DNA of 29,637 bases from Streptomyces griseus (GTDB lineage Bacteria; Bacteroidota; Bacteroidia; Chitinophagales; Chitinophagaceae): assembly GCA_943323705.2 (NCBI GenBank), contig CALPIT020000004.1, positions 1 through 29,637 on the forward strand, written 5' to 3'. Each line of letters begins with the position of its first letter. The first letter of the stretch is position 1. Made by a program: the position numbers and the translations under genes. The notes under the pieces were generated by a model that worked only from the letters and a program-made list of their open reading frames with translations, was not told the origin of the DNA and made no database searches. Positions 1 to 7,799 of this stretch are shown here, piece by piece.

Positions 1-945
1 ATTGCCATTTCTGGTAGCAAAGGAAATGATATCGACCACACTTTAACAGCATTGAGATTATCCGGCATTGCAAATGGCGTTTCTGAAATTCATCAAAAAA
101 AACTAATAAAATTATGGAATCAACAGGAAGGCGTTTGCGAAATCATTTCAATTACTAATGCTCAAAGCTTTACTTATTGGCATGATAAAGAAATGTATCA
201 ACATTTATCTGAAATAAATTTTGAAGTAAATCTGTTAAAGAAAAAAAGGAAAAAAATCTTGTTTGAAATTGTTGCGGATCAATGTGGTGAAATATATGAT
301 GAAAATATTTGTACAATAATTTTTGCAAAACGATTTGCAGGATACAAACGAGCTGATTTGTTATTACAAGATGTTGAACGTTTTGAAAAAATGGTCACCA
401 ATAAACAAAGACCTGTACAAATCATTTGGGCGGGAAAACCATACCCCATGGACTACTATGGTATTGGAGTTTTTGATAAAATTGTTAATGTATGTAAGGC
501 GCATAACAACTGTGCTATACTTGTTGGTTATGAACTTACACTTTCAAAAATATTAAAGTCAGGTGCCGACATTTGGTTGAATAATCCAAGGATGTTCCAC
601 GAAGCTTCAGGTACAAGTGGAATTGCTGCTGCTATGAATGGAGCTATAAATATTGGCGCGCCTGATGGATGGTTTCCTGAATTTGCCAAAGACAAAACAA
701 ATTCATTTGTGATTCCTGAATGCGACACCACACTTCCTGATCATTTACAAGATGAAGCTGATGCTGCTAACTTATTCAACCTTATTGAAAATGAATTATT
801 ACCCATTTATTACGATTACCCCAACAGATGGAATGAAATTATTAAAAAAAGTATGCAAGACATTATACCCAAATTTGACAGTAACAGAATGGCCATTGAG
901 TATTATGAAAAACTGTATAACAATACAGAAAAAAAAATATCATGA
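1..945 (+). CDS. Alpha-glucan phosphorylase-like protein (GT35), 5'-truncated by the window, PLP lysine absent
   Basis: The frame is open from base 1, so the N-terminus lies outside the window; the TTG at 52 is internal. Short-type GT35 glycogen phosphorylase landmarks occur in order: an ALRLSGIANGVSEIH segment, a phosphate/sugar-site segment FAKRFAGYKRADLLL, IIWAGKPYP, and DIWLNNPR followed by EASGTSG. GT35 enzymes release glucose-1-phosphate from alpha-glucans using pyridoxal phosphate bound to a lysine in the motif EASGTSGMK. Here the motif reads EASGTSGIA, with the lysine position coded GCT at 625-627, so the Schiff-base lysine is missing although the flanks are conserved. The protein may be catalytically dead, or a transferase with altered chemistry. 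The stop overlaps the start of the next gene (ATGA), suggesting translational coupling. Family assignment is confident; activity is doubtful. Confidence 0.8.
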   Translation: MAISGSKGNDIDHTLTALRLSGIANGVSEIHQKKLIKLWNQQEGVCEIISITNAQSFTYWHDKEMYQHLSEINFEVNLLKKKRKKILFEIVADQCGEIYDENICTIIFAKRFAGYKRADLLLQDVERFEKMVTNKQRPVQIIWAGKPYPMDYYGIGVFDKIVNVCKAHNNCAILVGYELTLSKILKSGADIWLNNPRMFHEASGTSGIAAAMNGAINIGAPDGWFPEFAKDKTNSFVIPECDTTLPDHLQDEADAANLFNLIENELLPIYYDYPNRWNEIIKKSMQDIIPKFDSNRMAIEYYEKLYNNTEKKIS

Positions 946-2108
946 ACGTTGGCAATCATTATACCCATCTTAATAAAGCTTATATCATAAATGGAGGCAA
1001 TGAATTTTTTAGCACTTTAGAAAAAATGATCAATGATGCTCAATCCTTAATTCATATTCAAACCTATATATTCAGCGATGATGAAACCGGACAAAAAGTG
1101 GCTGAAGTGTTGATCGCAGCTGCAAAAAGAAAAGTAGATATATATATCATTGCAGACGGCATTGCTTCTCAATCGCTTAGTAAAAACTTCATCGATAAAT
1201 TTACTTCAAATGGTATACACTTTAGGTTTTTTGAACCTTTGCTAAAAACAAAAGCTTGCTACATTGGAAGAAGATTACATCAAAAAATAATTTGTGTTGA
1301 TAATCAAAAAGCACTTGTAGGTGGCATCAATATTGCCAACAGATATAATGATTTTCCAAAAAGAAAGGCATGGCTTGATTTTGCAGTCTTCATAGAAGGT
1401 GAAGTTGTAATTGCCATAAATGATTTTTGCCATTCCATTTGGCATTCACTTCCTTATAGAGATATTGAAATCAATATTGACGCAAAAAAAGCATTTGAAA
1501 AAATCAATAGCAATGAAAGATGTAACATTCGAATCAGAAGAAACGACTGGATCAGGCATAAAAATGAAATATCAATTTCTTATCTCGAAATGCTTAGAAA
1601 TGCTCAGGAAGAAATAATTATTCTTTGCAGCTACTTCATTCCAGGAAAAGCTATAAGGAGACTATTGGCTGCTTCTGCAAAAAGAGGCGTAAAAATAAAA
1701 GTAATTACTGCCGGCCCTTCTGATGTGATGATTGCAAAAAGAGCAGAAAGATGGCTTTATGATTGGTTGTTGAGAAACAATATTGAACTTTATGAGTATC
1801 AAAAAAATATTCTTCATGGCAAATTAGCCGTAGCAGATGAACAACAAGTAACCATTGGTTCTTACAATATAAATAATATCAGCACATATACCAGTATTGA
1901 ATTGAATGTAGATATTGATAATGTAAATTTAGCTAAACAATTACATCAGAGATTAACAACAATCATTAATGAGGACTGTTATAAAATAACAGAACAAAAT
2001 CACAGATTAGCAAAGAACCCGTTTATACAATTGAACAGATGGCTTTCCTATCAATTCATAAGTGTAGTATTGAAAGCTGTTACCTTCTTTTTCAAAAGGG
2101 AACATTAA
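942..2108 (+). CDS. Cardiolipin synthase / phospholipase D-like protein (ClsB type)
   Basis: 388 residues with two PLD (HKD) motifs. The first is H113-x-K115-x4-D120 in HQKIICVDNQKALVGGIN, the second H292-x-K294-x4-D299 in HGKLAVADEQQVTIGSYN. These are the nucleophile and acid of the two half-sites in PLD-superfamily transferases. There is no N-terminal pair of membrane helices as in ClsA, and the length fits the ClsB/YbhO group, which makes cardiolipin from phosphatidylglycerol with a phospholipid donor at the inner membrane. The C-terminus is basic and hydrophobic, compatible with peripheral membrane binding. It overlaps the upstream glucan phosphorylase-like gene by 4 bases and converges with the next gene, overlapping its stop. 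A nuclease or another phosphatidyltransferase of the same superfamily cannot be excluded. Confidence 0.85.
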   Translation: MNVGNHYTHLNKAYIINGGNEFFSTLEKMINDAQSLIHIQTYIFSDDETGQKVAEVLIAAAKRKVDIYIIADGIASQSLSKNFIDKFTSNGIHFRFFEPLLKTKACYIGRRLHQKIICVDNQKALVGGINIANRYNDFPKRKAWLDFAVFIEGEVVIAINDFCHSIWHSLPYRDIEINIDAKKAFEKINSNERCNIRIRRNDWIRHKNEISISYLEMLRNAQEEIIILCSYFIPGKAIRRLLAASAKRGVKIKVITAGPSDVMIAKRAERWLYDWLLRNNIELYEYQKNILHGKLAVADEQQVTIGSYNINNISTYTSIELNVDIDNVNLAKQLHQRLTTIINEDCYKITEQNHRLAKNPFIQLNRWLSYQFISVVLKAVTFFFKREH

Positions 2109-3115
2109 TTACCAGCAATCCTTTTTAAATAAAAACGAAATTCATCAATATTCCAGTTCATCATTCTTCCCTTTTGAATGACAAGATTATTATTTACACC
2201 GTGCGCTAAGTAATAATGAAATACAAAATTATTATTGGGATATCTCCAGCCTAAAATCTGACCAAATCTAAGGTCACTAAAAATCAAACTATCATTTCGT
2301 TTTTGAATACAATAAAATCCCTTTGAAAACCTAATTAATTGATGTAAAGATTCGTGGTCACTTACCTCTTTGAAAAGTTGGTGATTGGCCGGGAAATAAT
2401 GAAATTCAATTTGCTTTTGTTTGTCTAGTAAAGAAAAATAACCAACAGCATATCCGGTGTCAGATGCTGCAACTGTATACCATAGCCAATTTTGCAAAGG
2501 AGCTGGTGTGGTAAAAAAGTCATGATATTGAATGTGCTGTATTTTGGCCTGTTGTTTAAACCGCTGGTCAGCATTATATTTATTGACAACACAATAACCG
2601 AGATATAAAAAAGAAAAGGTCATTCCAATTGATACCCATTTTTTTCTTTTAAGTTGAAATTTATTTGAAATAACTAATGCGAGAAAAGTAATAAATAATG
2701 GGATTGAAAAAAAAGGATCTGCTACATATATGATGTTGAATGAAAATCGATGATGATTAAAGGGCTCGAACCATCCTATTCCATAGTTATTGAAAGCATC
2801 AACGAATAAGTGTAATAAAACTGCAGTTGTAAAAAATAAATTCCATTTTAAAAATGAAATATTATGTGGCTTGTGAAGCTTGTTGGCCATCAGCGAAAAA
2901 ACAGGAATGATCATTGCTGCAAATACAAGTGAGTGAGAAAATCCTCTGTGTGCTAATAATGATTCTGGAGTGTTCATCCACAAAGCAGTCACAAAATCTA
3001 CGTCAGGAATACTATGTGCCAGAGCTCCCCAAATCATGGCTTTTTTTCCAAAACCTTTTTCAAAAAACAACTCACCAATACAAGCTCCCAAAGCAATATG
3101 AGTAAGTGAGTCCAT
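2105..3115 (-). CDS. YdjM-family membrane-bound metal-dependent hydrolase (DUF457)
   Basis: 336 residues. The N-terminal metal-site pattern of the YdjM/DUF457 family is complete: MDSLTHIALG (H6), HSIPDVD (H34, D38, D40), HRGFSHS (H56, H61) and a later HLFVD (H102, D106). Several hydrophobic helices lie between residues 25 and 180; the last ~150 residues are a soluble tail of unknown role. The family is described as inner-membrane metal-dependent hydrolases, but the substrate is unknown, and E. coli ydjM is LexA-controlled. It is the last gene of a minus-strand run after two universal stress proteins, 17 bases behind the nearer one, so it is probably co-expressed with them. The 3' end overlaps the convergent PLD gene by 4 bases. 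Confidence 0.85.
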   Translation of the reverse strand: MDSLTHIALGACIGELFFEKGFGKKAMIWGALAHSIPDVDFVTALWMNTPESLLAHRGFSHSLVFAAMIIPVFSLMANKLHKPHNISFLKWNLFFTTAVLLHLFVDAFNNYGIGWFEPFNHHRFSFNIIYVADPFFSIPLFITFLALVISNKFQLKRKKWVSIGMTFSFLYLGYCVVNKYNADQRFKQQAKIQHIQYHDFFTTPAPLQNWLWYTVAASDTGYAVGYFSLLDKQKQIEFHYFPANHQLFKEVSDHESLHQLIRFSKGFYCIQKRNDSLIFSDLRFGQILGWRYPNNNFVFHYYLAHGVNNNLVIQKGRMMNWNIDEFRFYLKRIAGN

Positions 3116-3132
3116 TAATTGATTATTGTTTT

Positions 3133-3972
3133 TTATTTATTATGAGCAATAAAAACAGGCATATTGAAATTCTTAATGAGAGCATCTGCCAAACTTGATT
3201 GAAACCATCTAGACACCATGGTTCTTCTATAGGCGCCTAACACAGTTATAAATCTCTTGTTTTCAAGCTGTAGATGTCTGACAACTTCATCTTCAGCAAT
3301 TCCTTTTAATACAGTGTAAGTTGTGTTTGGGAAATGTCTTCTTAATAACTCTTTCAATAATTTATGATCAGGTAAATGGAGATTGTCTTCGATATTTTTT
3401 ACCAAAATAATTTCAACAGGCAAATGATGAAATGAAGAAAACAAATAAGTAAACATCTTGATTGCATAAACTGAATTGGGTTCACCATTATATAGCAAAA
3501 TTATTTTTTCAGTTGGTGAAAATGAATCCGGCGTAACCAATACCGGACACTGAGCATGACTCAATATGTCTTTTATAAAACGTGAAGGAAATTTTTCTTC
3601 GTGATGAACAAATTTTTCATCTTTATTTACAATCAACAAGTCTGCGAAAATAGATTCATGCAATAATTCCTGAACCGCAATTTCATTATCATGATGAATA
3701 TTATATTCGATTGAAGCATCGTCACAAATGGTTTCGAATTTTTTTGAGGTATTCATTCTAACCTCTTGATCTTCATGTTTCAACTTTTTCAACTTGTGTT
3801 CGGAAACACCCTCTTCAATGACCAACTCATAAATTTTATAACTCGTATAAGTTTTATCGTCGAGAAAAACGCCAGTCAAGTGAGCTTTTTCGGATTTTGT
3901 AAAATCAACCGCATAATCACAATTACTTTCAGAAAAATTGAGCCCATCAAAGGCAGCTATAAATTTATTCAT
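3133..3972 (-). CDS. Tandem-domain universal stress protein (UspA family)
   Basis: 279 residues made of two UspA-like folds (about 1-145 and 150-279). The N-terminus KFIAAFDGLNFSESN is the first beta strand and acidic loop typical of Usp, and the second domain ends VLGAYRRTMVSRWFQSSLADALIKN followed by a closing strand. In ATP-binding Usps this loop is glycine-rich (G-x2-G-x9-G-S/T). Here only the first glycine is retained, so ATP binding is doubtful. It is a paralogue of the gene just upstream, 29 bases away, with the same domain order, suggesting local duplication. Expected to be a cytoplasmic stress-response factor; no specific trigger can be read from the sequence. Confidence 0.88.
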   Translation of the reverse strand: MNKFIAAFDGLNFSESNCDYAVDFTKSEKAHLTGVFLDDKTYTSYKIYELVIEEGVSEHKLKKLKHEDQEVRMNTSKKFETICDDASIEYNIHHDNEIAVQELLHESIFADLLIVNKDEKFVHHEEKFPSRFIKDILSHAQCPVLVTPDSFSPTEKIILLYNGEPNSVYAIKMFTYLFSSFHHLPVEIILVKNIEDNLHLPDHKLLKELLRRHFPNTTYTVLKGIAEDEVVRHLQLENKRFITVLGAYRRTMVSRWFQSSLADALIKNFNMPVFIAHNK

Positions 3973-4001
3973 ACATGCATTTTAGTGATGAAGACAAGAA
4001 T

Positions 4002-4826
4002 TTATTTATGACCAATAAAAACAGGTACATTATGCTGTTTGATGATATCTCTTACAAAACTCTTATTGAAAAATTGAGAGAAAGCAGATCTGGAGAATGC
4101 ACCAGCAACTACTATGGCTGTTTTTTTGTCGGCAACCCAAGTGCTGAAATACTTTTTGGAATCAATATCCAATTTGGAAACCGTAAGATCAGGAAAATGT
4201 CTGCCTGTAAGTTCTTCAATGTATGCTTCATTCGGAAGATTAACTTCACCTTCTAGATTAGCATAAGTAAGCAAAGTGGCATTTCCAGAAAATTCTGGGA
4301 GTAAATACGCAAATTGTTTTATGGCAAAAACAGCAGATTCACTGCCATCATAAGCCAGTATATTCACATCAGGAAATTTATATTTTTCAGGCACTACAAT
4401 TACACAACACTCAATATTATGAATGGCTTCTTTAAGATAATTATTAGGATCTCCAACGCCCATATTTTCATAAAAACGTTCGCTACCAATAATCATTAAA
4501 TCTGCAAACCTGGATTCTTTTTTTAATTCAGGTAAAGCCAAATCATTAAAATCTTTATGCGTTCTATATTCTATTCCGTTACGCTGACAGGCAGTTTCAA
4601 ATTTTTGTATATTTTTTTCAATCAAATCGATTTCAGCATCTTCAATAGCTGGAACAAACATCGGAGCTCCTACTCCATCTGCATAACTCCAAATATTGGC
4701 ATAACTCGTTTGTGGCAAAAAAACACCAGTCAATAAAATGGGATTGATTTCATTAAGTCTTTTGGCAAAATCAAAAGAAGATTCAGAATAATGAATGCCG
4801 TCAAATGCTAGGATTATTTTTCTCAT
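4002..4826 (-). CDS. Tandem-domain universal stress protein (UspA family), first gene of the usp-usp-ydjM run
   Basis: 275 residues from the ATG at 4826 (MRKIILAFDGIHYSES). A TTG six codons further upstream is rejected because it lies inside a -7-like promoter box. The architecture is two Usp domains, as in the neighbour downstream. The second-domain loop reads VVAGAFSRSAFSQFFNKSFV, again lacking the later glycines of the ATP loop. Motifs IAIKQFAYLLP/IKMFTYLF and the closing NVPVFIGHK/NMPVFIAHNK are shared with the paralogue, so the pair probably arose by tandem duplication and may form heteromers. The gene is divergent from the mlaE homologue across a 111-base intergenic region. Confidence 0.88.
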   Translation of the reverse strand: MRKIILAFDGIHYSESSFDFAKRLNEINPILLTGVFLPQTSYANIWSYADGVGAPMFVPAIEDAEIDLIEKNIQKFETACQRNGIEYRTHKDFNDLALPELKKESRFADLMIIGSERFYENMGVGDPNNYLKEAIHNIECCVIVVPEKYKFPDVNILAYDGSESAVFAIKQFAYLLPEFSGNATLLTYANLEGEVNLPNEAYIEELTGRHFPDLTVSKLDIDSKKYFSTWVADKKTAIVVAGAFSRSAFSQFFNKSFVRDIIKQHNVPVFIGHK

Positions 4827-4841
4827 AATTATTAATTTATA

Positions 4842-4849
4842 CAAACATA
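4842..4849 (-). promoter_or_regulatory. Candidate -7 promoter box for the usp operon
   Basis: On the minus strand the bases read TATGTTTG, an exact fit to the Bacteroidota -7 consensus TAnnTTTG, ending 16 bases before the ATG at 4826. A clear TTTG -33 box at the expected distance is not visible, so this is a one-box call. Confidence 0.4.
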
Positions 4850-4892
4850 TTTATCGTGATAATAAATGAGAATGATGTTTATCAAAAAAAGC

Positions 4893-4903
4893 TGTGACTC
4901 ACA
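4893..4903. promoter_or_regulatory. Perfect short palindrome TGTGACTCACA in the usp/mla divergent region
   Basis: The half sites TGTGA and TCACA are exact inverted repeats separated by one base. They resemble CRP half sites, but the spacer is 1 instead of 6 bases, so this is not a standard CRP site. A second inverted pair, TGATGT (4873-4878) and ACATCA (4901-4906), overlaps it. The position between two divergent operons suits an operator; the binding protein is unknown. Confidence 0.35.
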
Positions 4904-4937
4904 TCAGTAAATAATCATATTAAAACAAGAAGTTTTG

Positions 4938-5723
4938 ATGAAGATTAAAAATATGGACAGCTATAATAATGCCAGTTTTTTTTTACGAGAAGTTGGAGAA
5001 ATTGCAAGATTCACCATTAAATTTCTGAGCACTTGGTTCAAGCCTCGATATGAAATCAAAGAGTTATTTAAACAATGTTTCGTCATTGGATATAAATCTT
5101 TACCCTTAATCGGACTTACAGGATTTATCATGGGATTGGTGCTTACCATGCAACTCAGACCCAGCATGGTCGATTATGGAGTAGAGTCTGAGATTCCTGC
5201 AATTGTTGGCATTGCTATTATAAGAGAAATCGGACCAGTTATTACCGCATTAATTTTTGCAGGAAAAATCGGCTCCAGCATCGGAGCAGAGCTTGGTTCA
5301 ATGAAAGTTACAGAGCAAATTGATGCAATGGAAGTTAGTGGTACCAATCCCTTTAAGTATTTAGTAGTAAGCAGAGTACTCGCTACTACGTTAATGCTTC
5401 CCGTTTTGACTATACTCAGTGATGTCATTTCACTATATGGCGCATACCTTGGCGTAAATATCAAAGGAGAAACAAGTATGCAGTTATTTTGGAGTCAAGT
5501 TATAGATTCACTTTCTTTCAATGATGTGATTCCTGCTTTTATCAAAACATACTTTTTTGGATTTGCTGTAGGAATCATTGGCTGTTACAAAGGATACAAT
5601 AGCAACAAAGGAACTGAAGGAGTAGGCAAAAGCGCCAATACTGCTGTAGTTGTGTCCTCTGTATTGATTTTTATTATTGATCTGCTAGCTGTTCAAATAA
5701 CAGATTTACTTGGTTATAATTAA
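4938..5723 (+). CDS. mlaE: MlaE-family ABC transporter permease
   Basis: 261 residues from the ATG at 4938 (MKIKNMDSYNN); a TTG one codon earlier is an alternative. The fold is that of MlaE/YrbE permeases: an N-terminal amphipathic segment, then about five membrane helices, with landmarks LIGLTGFIMGLVLTMQ, IIREIGPVITALIFAGKIGSSIGAELGSMKV and EQIDAM. MlaE dimers form the inner-membrane core of the MlaFEDB lipid-trafficking complex that maintains outer-membrane lipid asymmetry. The ATPase and MCE protein follow in order, which confirms the assignment. MlaB, MlaC and MlaA homologues are not in the window, as is common in Bacteroidota, where the system is reduced. Stop and next start are 4 bases apart. 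Confidence 0.92.
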   Translation: MKIKNMDSYNNASFFLREVGEIARFTIKFLSTWFKPRYEIKELFKQCFVIGYKSLPLIGLTGFIMGLVLTMQLRPSMVDYGVESEIPAIVGIAIIREIGPVITALIFAGKIGSSIGAELGSMKVTEQIDAMEVSGTNPFKYLVVSRVLATTLMLPVLTILSDVISLYGAYLGVNIKGETSMQLFWSQVIDSLSFNDVIPAFIKTYFFGFAVGIIGCYKGYNSNKGTEGVGKSANTAVVVSSVLIFIIDLLAVQITDLLGYN

Positions 5724-5727
5724 AAAA

Positions 5728-6477
5728 ATGATGTCGACAGATAAAACAGACCAAATCGTACTTCAAGTTTCCCATCTAAAAAAAAGATTCGGAGACAATA
5801 TTGTATTAGACGATTTCAGTTTTGAATTGCATAGAAACGAAAATATTGTAGTCCTCGGAAAATCTGGATCTGGTAAATCTGTGCTAATAAAATGTATTAT
5901 TGGATTACTGAAACCAGATGAAGGTTCTATAACTATTTTAGGCAAAGAAATCAACGACATGAATCCAGAAGAGCTTGATAAAACACGCGCTAAAATTGGA
6001 TTTCTATTTCAAAGCAATGCACTTTATGATTCGATGACAGTAAGAGAAAACCTTGAATTTCCATTGAGAAGACATTGGCTAAAACAAAATAAATCAGAAA
6101 TGGATCAAATCATCAACCAGGCGCTTGAAGATGTGAAATTAACCCGCACGATTGATATGATGCCATCTGAATTATCTGGTGGCATGAGAAAAAGAATCGC
6201 TCTTGCCAGAACATTGATATTAAAACCAGAAATTATTTTGTATGATGAGCCGACAACTGGCTTAGACCCAATAACAGCAAAAGAAATCATTGAATTAATA
6301 ATTGAAATTAAAAATAAATACAAGACTGCATCACTGATTATTTCACATGATATGAATTGTGTAAAATTAGCCAGTGACTTAGTGGTAATGCTGATAGACG
6401 GCAAATGTTACGCTAATGATACTTACGGAAATTTAAAAATCAATAAAGACAAAAACATCAAACAGTTTTTTGAATAA
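5728..6477 (+). CDS. mlaF: MlaF-family ABC transporter ATP-binding protein
   Basis: 249 residues from the ATG at 5728, four bases after the mlaE stop; an ATG one codon later is also possible. All ABC ATPase motifs are intact: Walker A GKSGSGKS (44-51), Q-loop Gln95 in FLFQSNALYDSMTV, signature LSGGMRKR (149-156), Walker B IILYDEPTTGLDP with D173/E174, and H-loop His207. The LYDSMTV segment after the Q-loop is typical of MlaF/Mkl-type ATPases, which power lipid movement through MlaE. An 89-base non-coding gap separates it from the MCE gene; no separate gene is seen in that gap. Confidence 0.92.
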   Translation: MMSTDKTDQIVLQVSHLKKRFGDNIVLDDFSFELHRNENIVVLGKSGSGKSVLIKCIIGLLKPDEGSITILGKEINDMNPEELDKTRAKIGFLFQSNALYDSMTVRENLEFPLRRHWLKQNKSEMDQIINQALEDVKLTRTIDMMPSELSGGMRKRIALARTLILKPEIILYDEPTTGLDPITAKEIIELIIEIKNKYKTASLIISHDMNCVKLASDLVVMLIDGKCYANDTYGNLKINKDKNIKQFFE

Positions 6478-6566
6478 AAGATTGGACCGAATGGCTCACT
6501 AAATAAATGGCCAGAAACAACCATACTATTCATGCAGTGATGAATGATAATAAAAAATAAAATAAA

Positions 6567-7544
6567 ATGAAAAGCAAATCAACAGACAATGTAAAACTTG
6601 GCCTCTTCGTATTGGCTTCTTTATTCTTTCTGATTCTTTTATTATACATGATTGGTAAGAATAGCAACATGTTTGGTAGTAACTATATATTAAGAACAAG
6701 GTTTGAAAATGTACAAGGACTTAAGGCTGGAAATAATATACGTTATGCAGGAATTGATATAGGTACTGTAAAATCAGTATACATTATCAATGACACCATT
6801 ATGGAAGTAAAAATGATTATTGATGAAAAAGCGAAAAACATCATCAAGAAAAATTCAGTCGTAAATATTGGCACAGATGGTTTGGTAGGAAACAAAGTAG
6901 TAAATATATTTTCAGTAAAAGCAGATGCTCCATTCGCAGTAGAAAACGATATCCTTCCTTCCAAAAAACCGATTGATACAGATGATATGATGCGCACTTT
7001 AAACAAAACCAATAACCAGGTATCAAAAATTGCAGAAGATTTCAGTATTACTATTAATAAATTAAATAGCAGTAAAGGCATTTGGCAATTGCTGAATGAC
7101 CAAACTATTGCAGATAACATTAGTAATGCTTCTTCACAGGTTAACAAATCTTCTTATAAAATAAATGAAATTGCCAATCAAATCAATGATATAGCTTATG
7201 AATTAAAAAATGGCAATGGCATCATGTCTAAATTAATAAACGATAAAAATCTTGCAGACTCTTTGACTAAGGCCATCAACAATTTCAAAACTGCCGCCCA
7301 TGAAATATCAGAAGCGGGTAAAGAAATAAATTATTCAGTTACTTTGATTAGCAAAGAAATAAATGAGGGAAAAGGCAGTATTCATGCTATTTTGAAAGAC
7401 ACAAGTGTAACAGCATTGCTGGAAAAATCAATGGAAAACATTGAATCTGGATCCAAAGGATTTAGTGACAACATGGACGCATTAAAACACAGCTTCCTAT
7501 TTAGAGGATATTTTCGTAAGCTAGAAAAAAGAAATAAACACTAA
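6567..7544 (+). CDS. mlaD: MlaD / MCE-domain protein
   Basis: 325 residues. An N-terminal membrane helix (about 11-31, LGLFVLASLFFLILLLYMIG) is followed by one MCE domain (about 39-117) with the typical FENVQGLKAGNNIRYAGIDIGTV core and the DGLVGNKVVNI strand. The rest (about 140-300) is polar, Asn/Ser/Ile-rich and predicted helical, repeating segments such as NGIMSKLINDKNLADSLTKA and GKGSIHAILKDTSVTALL. This pattern is common in long Bacteroidota MCE proteins and probably forms a helical needle or barrel. MlaD hexamers sit on MlaE and bind phospholipid in the periplasm. It is the third gene of the transporter operon. Confidence 0.9.
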   Translation: MKSKSTDNVKLGLFVLASLFFLILLLYMIGKNSNMFGSNYILRTRFENVQGLKAGNNIRYAGIDIGTVKSVYIINDTIMEVKMIIDEKAKNIIKKNSVVNIGTDGLVGNKVVNIFSVKADAPFAVENDILPSKKPIDTDDMMRTLNKTNNQVSKIAEDFSITINKLNSSKGIWQLLNDQTIADNISNASSQVNKSSYKINEIANQINDIAYELKNGNGIMSKLINDKNLADSLTKAINNFKTAAHEISEAGKEINYSVTLISKEINEGKGSIHAILKDTSVTALLEKSMENIESGSKGFSDNMDALKHSFLFRGYFRKLEKRNKH

Positions 7545-7574
7545 CAGTCATTTCATCTATTGATGATGGTCATG

Positions 7575-7603
7575 TTTGAGCGATCATCATGACATTACAT
7601 TTG
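7575..7603 (+). promoter_or_regulatory. Candidate promoter of tandem non-coding unit 1 (TTTG-17-TACATTTG)
   Basis: TTTG at 7575-7578 and TACATTTG at 7596-7603 match the Bacteroidota -33 and -7 boxes, separated by 17 bases. A small dyad ATGA-tgg-TCAT (7563-7573) lies immediately upstream of the -33 box. The same arrangement with the same spacing recurs 126 bases downstream. Confidence 0.6.
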
Positions 7604-7606
7604 TAT

Positions 7607-7669
7607 CGGGTTTTTCATATAGGATATTGGATAAAAAAAGCGAGCTGGATTTCTATCCGGCTCTTTTTT
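7607..7669 (+). ncRNA. Candidate small RNA or attenuated leader, tandem unit 1
   Basis: This ~63-base stretch starts a few bases after a -7 box and ends in an intrinsic terminator. Its first half contains the block TTTTTCATATAGGATATTGG, and the second half is a 9-bp hairpin with a TTCT loop. It is a direct repeat of 7733-7799. Hairpin positions that differ between the copies change on both sides of the stem (GGAT/ATCC versus GAAT/ATTC), a compensatory change that supports a selected RNA structure. No ATG is present and no known RNA family is recognised. A tandem attenuator for pfkB is the main alternative. Confidence 0.5.
7642..7669 (+). terminator. Intrinsic terminator of unit 1
   Basis: Stem GAGCTGGAT (7642-7650), loop TTCT, stem ATCCGGCTC (7655-7663), all nine pairs formed with one G-U, then six T. 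It may also end mlaD operon transcription. Confidence 0.8.
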
Positions 7670-7685
7670 ATTATCATAATCAGCT

Positions 7686-7699
7686 ATGATGTTAATCAT
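7686..7699. repeat. Dyad ATGAT-gtta-ATCAT upstream of promoter 2
   Basis: A perfect 5-bp inverted repeat abuts the -33 position of the second tandem promoter. A weaker equivalent (ATGA-tgg-TCAT, 7563-7573) precedes the first, so the dyad belongs to the duplicated unit. It could be a repressor or activator site. Confidence 0.4.
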
Positions 7700-7700
7700 G

Positions 7701-7729
7701 TTTTATCAAATTAAATGCCATTAGTTTTG
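7701..7729 (+). promoter_or_regulatory. Candidate promoter of tandem non-coding unit 2 (TTTT-17-TAGTTTTG)
   Basis: TAGTTTTG at 7722-7729 fits TAnnTTTG. TTTT at 7701-7704 is the degenerate -33 box, at the same 17-base spacing as in unit 1 and preceded by the same CATG. Confidence 0.5.
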
Positions 7730-7732
7730 ACT

Positions 7733-7799
7733 CAGGTTTTTCACATAGGATATTGGATAAAGTAAATCGAGCTGAATTTCTATTCGGCTCTTTTTTTTT
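7733..7799 (+). ncRNA. Candidate small RNA or attenuated leader, tandem unit 2, directly upstream of pfkB
   Basis: Second copy of the unit at 7607-7669. The block TTTTTCACATAGGATATTGG is nearly identical to copy 1; the spacer before the hairpin differs in sequence and length; the hairpin is conserved by compensatory change. It ends 11 bases before the pfkB ATG, so in this copy the hairpin could act as an attenuator controlling read-through into pfkB. Copy 1 has no gene directly behind it. Confidence 0.5.
7769..7799 (+). terminator. Intrinsic terminator of unit 2
   Basis: Stem GAGCTGAAT (7769-7777), loop TTCT, stem ATTCGGCTC (7782-7790), nine pairs with one G-U, followed by nine T. It lies in the pfkB leader. 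Confidence 0.8.

Noticed and set aside
4893..4903. CRP binding site
   Set aside because: The half sites match but the spacer is one base instead of six, incompatible with a CRP dimer in its usual geometry.
6478..6566. Small gene between mlaF and mlaD
   Set aside because: Short ATG frames stop within a few codons; nothing coding is visible.
7601..7768. Possible leader peptides in the tandem units: TTG-started frames both read VFHIGYWIK, with two differences synonymous
   Set aside because: The TTG start codons are part of the -7 boxes, so transcripts from these promoters would lack them. The peptides are unequal in length (copy 2 ends after 12 codons, copy 1 runs on), and the stem covariation explains conservation better.
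7607..7799. Tandem units as ends of a mobile element (MITE)
   Set aside because: The copies are direct, not inverted, with no terminal repeats, target duplication or transposase, and each has its own promoter-like boxes and terminator.
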